A stretch of DNA of 64,000 nt from DASSUW01 sp963740605 (lineage in GTDB: Bacteria; Actinomycetota; Thermoleophilia; Solirubrobacterales; Solirubrobacteraceae): positions 434,001-498,000 of the forward strand of contig CAVUFC010000014.1 in NCBI GenBank assembly GCA_963740605.1. Direction: 5' to 3'. Positions 32,028 to 39,384 of this stretch are shown piece by piece. The position numbers were made by a program, and so were the translations under genes. Numbering within the stretch: the first letter of the stretch is position 1; each line of letters starts with the position of its first letter. The notes beneath the pieces were generated by a model that was not told the DNA's origin, did no database searches, and saw only the letters and a list, made by a program, of their open reading frames with translations.

Positions 32028-33353
32028 CGTCAAAGACCACTGCCTCGCACGCACGCGGGTCGATGCGCCCGTCCTCGGCGGGCGCTACCGCCTGCTGTTC
32101 GAGGACCTGCCGCCGCTGTCGTTCGACGAGGACGCGCTGCATGCGCTCGGCCGGCCGGGAGGACCGTGCGACCTCGGCGCCGGTCTCGCAGGCGACAACG
32201 ACGCCAAGGTCGCTGCGGTGTGGCCGCTGTTCGGACAGTTCATCGCCCACGACATCACGGCCGATCGCTCCCCGCTCGTGCATCGCAGCGACCCTGCCCG
32301 GATCCGCAACTTCCGCGTCCCCAAGGCCAACCTCGAGGGCGTCTACGGCACAGGCCCGGTCGGCTCGCCGTACCTGTACCGCAAGGACGATCCCGCGAAG
32401 CTGCTCCTCTCGCCGTCGGGATGCGACGTGCCGCGCAACCACGAGGGCATCGCCCTGATCGGCGATCCGCGCAACGACGTGCATCTGTTCGTCAGCCAGA
32501 TCGTGGTGGCATTCATCATCCTCCACAACCGGCTGATCGATCGCCTGCGCGACGAAGGCACCGGCGAGCAGGAGGTGTTCGAGGAGGCGCGGCGGGCGGC
32601 CACCTGGCATTACCAGCACGTGATCCTGCGCGAGTTCCTGCCGGTCGTCATCGGCGCGCGACGACCGCCGATCTCCTCGACGACGGCCCGCAGCTGTATC
32701 GCGCCGACGGGGATCGCTACATCCCCTTCGAGTTCGCCGATGCCGCCTACCGGTACGGTCACGCACAGATTCGCGATCGCTACCAGGTCAATGCGCACTT
32801 CGGCCCGTGCCCGCTGTTCCCCGATCTGATGGGCTCCGGCCCGGTCGCGCCCGAGCACACGGTCGACTGGCCCCTGCAGATCGACGTCGAGGGCCACGCG
32901 GCGGCGCAGCGCGCGAAGCGGATCGACCCGCGGCTCCCTGCCTCGCTGATCTCTTTGCCGACCCTGATCTCCGGGTCCCAGCCGGGGACCGACTACGCGT
33001 CGCTGGCCAACCGCGACCTGCAGCGTGGCCAGGCCGTCGGGCTCGCGTCGGGCGAAGCCGTCGCGCAGCGCCTCGGGGTGCCCGCGCTGAGCGCCGCGGA
33101 GGTCGGCCTCGCCGAGCACGGTTGGGTCGGCGAGACGCCGCTGTGGTTCTACATCCTCAAGGAGGCCGAGGTCCTGCACGACGGCGACCGGCTGGGTCCG
33201 GTCGGCGGGCGGATCGTCGGTGAGGTCCTGGTGGGCATCATCGACGGCGACCCCGAGTCCTTCCGGGCGGTCGACCCCGGCTGGTCGCCCACCCTGCCGG
33301 GCCGGCGCGACGGAGCCTTCGGCCTCGCCGACATCCTGGCGCCGGTCGACTGA
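32008..33353 (+). pseudogene. Animal-type haem peroxidase with a 2-bp frameshift
   Basis: The GTG start 32008 follows GGAGGAAAA. Frame 1 carries LFGQFIAHDIT (distal His), NHEGIALIGDPRNDVHLFVS, IILHNRLID and WHYQHVILREFLPVVIG. It loses homology at about 32655. The next frame then continues TTADLLDDGPQLYRADGDRY, YRYGHAQIRD (proximal His region) and the C-terminus to 33353. Removing one CG from the CGCGCG run at 32655-32660 restores an uninterrupted protein of about 447 residues. The family is the peroxidase-cyclooxygenase superfamily. As written the product is truncated; a sequencing or assembly error is possible. Confidence 0.85.
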
Positions 33354-33361
33354 GGCCCCGG

Positions 33362-33736
33362 CTACGGCGTCCCGACTGGCGTGCGGATGGCTGCGGCTAT
33401 CAGCGCTACGGCCCCGGGGAGCACGAACAAGCCGATCGTGAAGCCGGTCACGACGGCGAAGAACGCGAGAAACGACGCCGCCGCGATCCCACAGGTCCTC
33501 GCCCATCCGCGGTTGGTCCGGCATGCCGCACTCAGCAGCACCCAGACGAGGATTGACGCGACGAGCGGGAGAGCGACGGCGACTCGAACGGTCGTCTCGG
33601 GATTGGCCTCGAGGATCGTTTGACCATCCGAGTACACGGACGCCGTCAACGCCCAGACCGTGAAGCCGGCGGCCCATACCACCGCGCCTGTCGCCAACGC
33701 GAACGCGAGCCGACCACGGTGAGCACGAGTCGCCAC
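33362..33736 (-). CDS. Small membrane protein
   Basis: 124 residues from GTG 33736. Three hydrophobic helices are evident (ALATGAVVWAAGFTVWALTA; VAVALPLVASILVWVLLSA; FLAFFAVVTGFTIGLFVLPG). Between helices one and two is a short external loop. No family motif is recognised. The gene is convergent with the peroxidase and divergent from the GMC gene. Confidence 0.55.
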   Translation of the reverse strand: MATRAHRGRLAFALATGAVVWAAGFTVWALTASVYSDGQTILEANPETTVRVAVALPLVASILVWVLLSAACRTNRGWARTCGIAAASFLAFFAVVTGFTIGLFVLPGAVALIAAAIRTPVGTP

Positions 33737-33791
33737 GGCGGAATCGTACGGGGTGAGAAGATCACGAGCACATCCGCGGAGGAGGAGAGCG

Positions 33792-35396
33792 ATGTACGAC
33801 TATGTGATCGTGGGCGCCGGATCCGCTGGCTGCGTGCTGGCCAACCGCTTGAGCGAGGACGCGGATGTGCGGGTGCTGTTGGTGGAGGCCGGGCCTCCCG
33901 ACACCGCTGATTTCATCCACATCCCCGCGGCCTTCAGCGCGCTGTTCCGCACCCAGCACGACTGGGACCACATGACCGGCTGGGAGCCTGGCGCCCACAA
34001 CCGGCGGATCTACCTCCCGCGCGGGCGCATGTTGGGCGGCTCGTCTTCGCTCAACGCGATGATCTACATGCGCGGCAACCCGCTGGACTACGACGCATGG
34101 CGCGACGCCGGCTGCACGGGTTGGGGCTGGGACGATCTGCTGCCGTACTTCAAGCGCGCCGAGGACAACGAGCGCGGGGAGAGCGAGTTCCACGGCGCCG
34201 GCGGGCCGCTGCCGGTCAGCGAAGCCCGCGCGCGCAGCGTGATGTGCCAGGCGTTCCTCGAGGCCGCCGACGCGATGGGCCTGCCCGCCAACGACGACTT
34301 CAACGACGGCGAGCAGGACGGCTACGGCTGGTACCAGGTGACCCAGCGCGACGGGCGGCGCGCGAGCACCGCCGTCGCCTACCTGCACCCCGTGATGGAA
34401 CGCCCGAACCTGACCGTGGAGACGCACGCACACGTCCTGAAGATCGCCTTCGACGGCACGCGCGCGAGCGGCATCGTCGCGCAGAGGGCTGGCGAGCTGC
34501 TCGAGTTCCGGGCCGAGCGCGAGGTGCTCGTCTGCGGCGGCGCCTACAACTCGCCGCAGCTGCTGACGCTGTCGGGCATCGGGCGTCCCGAGGAGCTCGA
34601 GCTGCTGCAGATCCCGCTCGTGGCCGAGTCGCGCGAGGTCGGCATGAATCTCCAGGACCACCCGACCGCGGGCGTGACCTACTTCACCGAAGACGAGTGC
34701 TCGCTCAAGGACGCGCTCAACGAGGCCAACCTGGCCCAGTGGATGCAGGGTCAGGGGCCGCTGACCTCCAACATCGGCGAGAACGGCGGCTTCGTGCGCA
34801 CGCGCGACGCGCTGCCCGCTCCCGACGTGCAGTTCCACATGGTCCCGGTCGTCTTCGAGCAGGAGGGCCTGCTCGGCCCGCCGGCGCACGGGTTCACCCT
34901 CTCGGCCTGCGTGCTCAAGCCGCAGTCGCGCGGGATGGTCGCGGTCACGACGCCGGACCCGACAGCGAAGCCGTTCATCGTCCACGGTTACTACACCGAC
35001 CCGGAGGACGTGCGCTCCGGCGTGGCGGGGATGCGCATGGTGATGGACTTCGTGCGCCAGGCGCCGCTGTCGCGCTACGCGGAGACGCCGAACGTGGCCC
35101 CCGAGTCCGACGACGACGCTGAGCTCGAGCGCCACATGCGCCAGACCTGCCAGACGATCTATCACCCGACCAGCACTTGCTCGATGGGCGCCGAGGAAAC
35201 CTCGGTCGTCGACCAGGAGCTGCGCGTGCGTGGCGTCGAAGCCCTGCGCGTGGTCGACGCGTCGGTGATGCCCAGCGTGCCGCGCGGGAACACCAATGCG
35301 CCGGTGATCGCGATCGCCGAGCGCGCCGCGGACCTCATCCGCGGGCGCGCGACGGTGAGCGCCAGCGCGGACCGAGTGACGGCTCCATCCGCTTGA
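33792..35396 (+). CDS. GMC-family oxidoreductase, choline-dehydrogenase type
   Basis: 534 residues from ATG 33792 after GGAGGAGAG. It shows the N-terminal FAD fold YDYVIVGAGSAGCVLANRL, the GMC signature 1 region RGRMLGGSSSLNAMIYMRGN, and signature 2 GAYNSPQLLTLSGIG. The C-terminal pair HPTSTCSMG (active-site His) and NTNAPVIAIAERAADLI completes the domain. It is closest in pattern to BetA-like alcohol or choline dehydrogenases. The substrate is uncertain, and no betaine genes are nearby. The SulP remnant follows in a TTGA overlap, suggesting both once formed an operon. Confidence 0.9.
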   Translation: MYDYVIVGAGSAGCVLANRLSEDADVRVLLVEAGPPDTADFIHIPAAFSALFRTQHDWDHMTGWEPGAHNRRIYLPRGRMLGGSSSLNAMIYMRGNPLDYDAWRDAGCTGWGWDDLLPYFKRAEDNERGESEFHGAGGPLPVSEARARSVMCQAFLEAADAMGLPANDDFNDGEQDGYGWYQVTQRDGRRASTAVAYLHPVMERPNLTVETHAHVLKIAFDGTRASGIVAQRAGELLEFRAEREVLVCGGAYNSPQLLTLSGIGRPEELELLQIPLVAESREVGMNLQDHPTAGVTYFTEDECSLKDALNEANLAQWMQGQGPLTSNIGENGGFVRTRDALPAPDVQFHMVPVVFEQEGLLGPPAHGFTLSACVLKPQSRGMVAVTTPDPTAKPFIVHGYYTDPEDVRSGVAGMRMVMDFVRQAPLSRYAETPNVAPESDDDAELERHMRQTCQTIYHPTSTCSMGAEETSVVDQELRVRGVEALRVVDASVMPSVPRGNTNAPVIAIAERAADLIRGRATVSASADRVTAPSA

Positions 35397-36080
35397 GCCG
35401 CACTGCGATAGGCCGCTACGCTCCGATCGCGGACTGGCTGCCGCGCTACGACCGCAGCATGCTCCGCGGCGACGTCCTCGCCGGGATCGCCGTCGCGGCG
35501 ATGATCGTCCCGAAGGACCTGGGGTACGCCGGCATCGCGGGCATACCGGTGCAGAACGGGCTGTACGCCGCGGCGGCGGGGGCGATCGCCTACGCGCTGT
35601 TCTGCACGTCGCGCCACATCTCGACAGGGCCGAGCTCGTCGCTCGCCGCCGTCGCCGGCGGCGCCGTGCTCGTTGGTGGGAGTCGCGGCGCTGGCGGTCA
35701 TCCTCGGCCTGCGCTTTTCGGCGCCCCGGGTGCCGGGCGCGCTCGTACTCGTCGTGGGCGGGCTCCTCGCGACACCGTTGTTCAACCTCGACGCCCACGG
35801 CGTCGCGCTCGTCGGCGACGTGCCCCGCGGCCTGCCGGTCTCGACGAGCCTGTCCGCCAGCTCGCTCAACGAGTCGGCCGGCGCCCGCACGCCGCTCGCG
35901 TCGCTCGTGACCGGCGGCCTCGTCCTCCTGACCGTCCGGATGAGCCTGGCGCGGGTGAAGCCCGCGGTGGCCCAGGTCCTCGCGAGCGACGGAGTCCTGG
36001 ATCGCCTCGGGCCGGACCGGGTCCACGGAAGCCTCCCCCTCGCCGTCGACCCGCTGCTGGCAGCCGACGACGGCCGCTGA
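35393..36080 (+). pseudogene. Remnant of a SulP-family anion transporter
   Basis: A TTG start overlaps the GMC stop. The first about 90 codons are a good SulP N-terminus (LPRYDRSMLRGDVLAGIAVA, AAMIVPKDLGYAGIAGIPVQ, HISTGPSSSLAAVAGG). After about 35670 the frame changes and only pieces follow: LRFSAPRVPGALVLVVGGLL, then a jump to STSLSASSLNESAGARTPLA, then a jump to a STAS-like end (VKPAVAQVLASDGVLDRLGP). Well over half of a normal about 550-residue SulP protein is gone. It cannot function as a permease. Confidence 0.8.
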
Positions 36081-36083
36081 CCC

Positions 36084-37589
36084 TCACCCGACCGGCGCGC
36101 CGAGGCCGAACCGGGCCGCGATCAGCCCGTGCCGGAGGCCGCGGTCGCTCACGAGGAGCGAGTCGCAACCGAGCTTCGTCAACACCGCGCGCACGACGCA
36201 GGCCCCCGCGAGGATCACCTCGGCGCGGTTGGGCTGCAGCCCGACGATCGCACGCCGCTCCTCGGCGGTCCGCGTGCGGTACAGCTCGATCTGCCGGTCG
36301 ATCGCGTCCCGGTAGAGCCGGGTGCCCTGCACGGCGTCCGGGTCGTACACGGCGAGGCCGAGCTCGACGGCGGCAAGGTTCGTCACCGCGCCGCCCATCC
36401 CGACGAGCACCTCAGGCGAGGGGCGGCCGCCGAGGCGGTCGAGCTCGGAGGCGATCCGCTCGTGCGTGTCGCGGAGCGCGTCCTCGGACACGGCGCCGTC
36501 GAGCCCGTAACGCTCCGTCAGACGGACCGCGCCGACCGGCACGCTGAACTGCTCCGCGACGACCACGCCGTCGCCGAACGTGAACTGCGAGCTGCCCCCG
36601 CCAGTGTCGAAGACCACGAGCGGCCCGCGGGCGAGGCCGAGGCCCGACGTGGCTGCCAGGTAGGCAAGGCGGCCCTCACCCTCGCCGGGAATGATCTCGA
36701 TCCGGATGCCGGACCGTGTCTCAACCGCCGTGACGAACTCGGCGGCGTTCGCCGCGGCGCGCAGCCCGGCCGTACCCACCGCCACGATCGTGGCGGCGTC
36801 GGCAGAGCGCGCTTCCTCGGCCAGGGTCGCGATCGCGTCGCGGGTCCGCGCCATCGGATCCGGCCCGAGCACGCCGGTCGCGTCGAGGCCCTCGCCGAGG
36901 CGACTCACGATCGCGCGGTCGATGACGGGACTCCACGTTCCGTCGGCGCAGCGCTCACCGACGTGCATCTTGACCGAGTTGGTGCCGACGTCGATCACCG
37001 CGTGCCGGACCTTCCCGAAGCCGACCAGCGCCTTCAGCCCGCGGGCCATGCACACGTTCGCGCGCGTCGCGAGGCCCGCCGAGCGCAGGACCGCCAGCAC
37101 GCGCGCGGAATCTGGGGATTCGACAGCGACCGACCACGCCGAGCGCTGGCCGGCTCGGATCTCGCTGACCTCGGCCATGCAGCCGCCGACCGTGTAGCGG
37201 GTGCGTCGCTTGTGCACCTCGACGGCGAGCAGCGCATCGATCGGCGCGACCGCGTCGAGGAGCGCCTCGACGGTATAGGCCTCGCGCTCAAGCGCCGGCG
37301 CGGCCGCATGCAGCCGGGCGAGCGCGGCGCCGACCTCGTCGCGCGGAACGGGGAAGCCGCACTTGGCGACCGGCACCCACTGCTCCAGCCCGTCGGCGTC
37401 GATGGCCAGCAGGCCCTTGATGTCCAGAACGTCGTCGCGAACCTTCACCGACGGATCGGCGTCCAACGAGAGCAGGTAGATCTCGTCGCTCTCCTCGACG
37501 CGCTCGACGGCGCCGAAGGCCTCTTCGGCGGCGCCGAAGTCCTGACCGAAGGTCCGCCATTCCCATCGTGGGACGATCTGCGCCGGCAA
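36084..37589 (-). CDS. CYTH-like domain fused to Ppx/GppA phosphatase
   Basis: 501 residues from TTG 37589. The C-terminal about 310 residues are a Ppx/GppA actin-like ATPase: VIDVGTNSVKMHVGE (phosphate-1), VFDTGGGSSQFTFGDG (phosphate-2) and VGMGGAVTNLAAVEL (adenosine region). This family removes phosphate from polyphosphate or pppGpp. The first about 190 residues (PRWEWRTFGQDFGAAEEAF, DEIYLLSLDADPSVKVRDDV, HKRRTRYTVGGCMAEVSEIR) resemble a divergent CYTH/triphosphate tunnel domain. The usual ExExK start is reduced to EWR. A polyphosphate-handling enzyme is likely. Confidence 0.82.
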   Translation of the reverse strand: MPAQIVPRWEWRTFGQDFGAAEEAFGAVERVEESDEIYLLSLDADPSVKVRDDVLDIKGLLAIDADGLEQWVPVAKCGFPVPRDEVGAALARLHAAAPALEREAYTVEALLDAVAPIDALLAVEVHKRRTRYTVGGCMAEVSEIRAGQRSAWSVAVESPDSARVLAVLRSAGLATRANVCMARGLKALVGFGKVRHAVIDVGTNSVKMHVGERCADGTWSPVIDRAIVSRLGEGLDATGVLGPDPMARTRDAIATLAEEARSADAATIVAVGTAGLRAAANAAEFVTAVETRSGIRIEIIPGEGEGRLAYLAATSGLGLARGPLVVFDTGGGSSQFTFGDGVVVAEQFSVPVGAVRLTERYGLDGAVSEDALRDTHERIASELDRLGGRPSPEVLVGMGGAVTNLAAVELGLAVYDPDAVQGTRLYRDAIDRQIELYRTRTAEERRAIVGLQPNRAEVILAGACVVRAVLTKLGCDSLLVSDRGLRHGLIAARFGLGAPVG

Positions 37590-37648
37590 CCGGACCTCCT
37601 CCGCGGGTTCACGGCGAGCCTACACGGCGTTCGGATACCTTCACCGGC

Positions 37649-38557
37649 ATGAGGGTCTTCTTGGCCGGCGCGACGGGCGTGATCGGCAGCCCGCTCGTGC
37701 CGCAGCTATTGGAGGCCGGACACGAGGTGACGGCGATGACCCGCTCGGTGCTGCGTGCCGCTCAGCTGGAGGCGGTGGGTGCTGACCCGGTCGTGTGCGA
37801 CGCGTTCGACGTCGACGGGGTGCGAGCCGCGATGGCAGCCGCCCCGCCCGAAGCGGTGATCCACCAGCTCACCGCGTTGCCGGCGCGGCTCGACTGGGGA
37901 TCTCCCAACGTGTTCGACGCGAACAACCGCGTGCGAACCGAGGGGACCCGGATCCTCCTCGCTGCAGCCCTCGCCACCGGCGCGAGCCGCGTCGTGGCGC
38001 AGAGCATCGCGTTCGCCTACGCGCCCACGGGCGACCTCGTCAAAGAGGAGGACGCGCCGCTGTTCACCGACGCACCGCCGCCACTCGGCGGCGCGGTCGC
38101 GGCGATCGTCGAGCACGAGCAGCGCGTCACCGGCGCAGCGGGCATCGATGGTTTCGTCCTGCGCTACGGCATGCTCTACGGCCCCGGCACGGCTCACGAC
38201 CGGCTCGGCTTCACGGCGGCCGACATCGTCGCGGGTCGCATGCCGCTCGTCGAGGGCGCCACCGGCATGTACAGCTGGGTGCACGTCGACGACGCGGCGT
38301 CGGCGGCCGTCGCGGCGCTCGAACGGGGCGCGCCCGGGATCTACAACGTCGTCGACGACGAGCCGGCGTCGCAGCCGGAGTGGCTGCCGGTCCTTGCGCA
38401 GGCGCTGCGCGCCGATCCTCCCACGGCGGCGAAGATGCCGCCGGAGGCACCGGAGATGTGGCTGCGCGGCGCCTCCAACGCGAAGGCCAGGCGCGAGCTC
38501 GGATGGCGGCCCCGGTACGCGAGCTGGCGCGAAGGCTTCGCCGCCAGCCTCGCGTGA
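37649..38557 (+). CDS. NAD-dependent epimerase/dehydratase (SDR)
   Basis: 302 residues from ATG 37649. The extended-SDR fold starts MRVFLAGATGVIGSPLVPQL. VVAQSIAFAYAPTGD and LRYGMLYGPGTAHD hold the catalytic region; the YxxxK pair is not obvious, as in many of these paralogues. IYNVVDDEPASQPEWLPVLA and GWRPRYASWREGF form the C-terminus. This is the intact relative that identifies the pseudogene at 19567. It is divergent from Ppx across a 59-base gap and has no adjacent ECF41 promoter. Confidence 0.85.
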   Translation: MRVFLAGATGVIGSPLVPQLLEAGHEVTAMTRSVLRAAQLEAVGADPVVCDAFDVDGVRAAMAAAPPEAVIHQLTALPARLDWGSPNVFDANNRVRTEGTRILLAAALATGASRVVAQSIAFAYAPTGDLVKEEDAPLFTDAPPPLGGAVAAIVEHEQRVTGAAGIDGFVLRYGMLYGPGTAHDRLGFTAADIVAGRMPLVEGATGMYSWVHVDDAASAAVAALERGAPGIYNVVDDEPASQPEWLPVLAQALRADPPTAAKMPPEAPEMWLRGASNAKARRELGWRPRYASWREGFAASLA

Positions 38558-38561
38558 ACGC

Positions 38562-39338
38562 TCATTCCCGAAGCGAGCCGACGTGCTCCGCGAAGCGAGC
38601 CATCGCGTCCCAGAACAGCAACGGCCCCCAGCTCACCCGGGCCACGCCCAGCGCCGCCAACTCGGCCAGAGGCGGCGCCTGCGGCAGAGCCACCACGTTG
38701 ACCGGGCCGCGGACTTCCGACATGAAGCGGCGCAGCGCCTCCGCCTCGCACAGGCCGATCGGGTACACGCAGTCCGCGCCGGCCTCGAGGTAGGCATTCG
38801 CCCGTCGCAGCGCCTCGGGAACGAGCTCCGGTTGCGTGTCGAGGCCGGCGCCCGCGAGCATGGGTCCGAAGAAGACGTCGACCCGCGCATTGATCACAAG
38901 CGGGTAGCCCTCTTCCGACGCGGCTTCGCGGACCGCTCCGAGCCACTCCGTCTGCGGCTCGGCATCACGCAGTCCGTGGGCGGCGTGATCGGTGTCCTCG
39001 AGGTTGCAGCCCGCGGCCCCGGCGCTCCGGAGCGCAGTGACCAACTCCGCGGGCTCCATGCCGTAGCCGGCCTCGGCGTCAACGGTCACGGGCGCCTCGA
39101 CGCCGTTGGCGATCCGCGCGGCCGCAGCGAGCATGTCGGCCGCCGGTGCCTCGTGGTCGTCATAACCGAGTGCCGCGGCCACGGCCACGCTGCCCGTCGC
39201 GACGACGGGAAACCCGGCCGCGACCACCGCTCTCGCCGTGGCCACGTCCCAGACATTCGGAAGCAGGAGCGGATCGCCGGGGCGATGCAGCGACCGCAGC
39301 AGATCACACCGGCTCTGGATGTCGGCTGAAGGGCTCAT
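38562..39338 (-). CDS. Isocitrate lyase/PEP mutase family protein
   Basis: A 258-residue TIM-barrel protein. Conserved features are LLLPNVWDVATARAVVAAGF, PVTVDAEAGYG (Mg2+-binding acidic residues), GAAGCNLEDTD and LVINARVDVFF. The C-terminal barrel strands end with GVARVSWGPLLFWDAM. The lyase signature KKCGH is absent, so it belongs to the actinobacterial subgroup of unknown substrate (related to methylisocitrate and phosphonate enzymes). Convergent with the epimerase (four bases apart), divergent from the LAL regulator (46 bases). Confidence 0.85.
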   Translation of the reverse strand: MSPSADIQSRCDLLRSLHRPGDPLLLPNVWDVATARAVVAAGFPVVATGSVAVAAALGYDDHEAPAADMLAAAARIANGVEAPVTVDAEAGYGMEPAELVTALRSAGAAGCNLEDTDHAAHGLRDAEPQTEWLGAVREAASEEGYPLVINARVDVFFGPMLAGAGLDTQPELVPEALRRANAYLEAGADCVYPIGLCEAEALRRFMSEVRGPVNVVALPQAPPLAELAALGVARVSWGPLLFWDAMARFAEHVGSLRE

Positions 39339-39384
39339 CAGACGAGCCTACGCCGCGCTGGCACGCGATAATGCGCCGCCAACC

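Noticed and set aside
32640..32670. Programmed ribosomal frameshift in the peroxidase gene
   Set aside because: There is no slippery heptamer or downstream pseudoknot that I can see. A CG-dinucleotide length change explains the shift more simply.
33762..36026. Very long open frame on the minus strand opposite the GMC and SulP genes, with similar long antisense frames at 39931-42213 and 56596-58308
   Set aside because: These are by-products of GC-rich codon bias. Their translations are low-complexity Arg/Ala/Val-rich, show no family motifs, and lie fully opposite genes with clear catalytic signatures.
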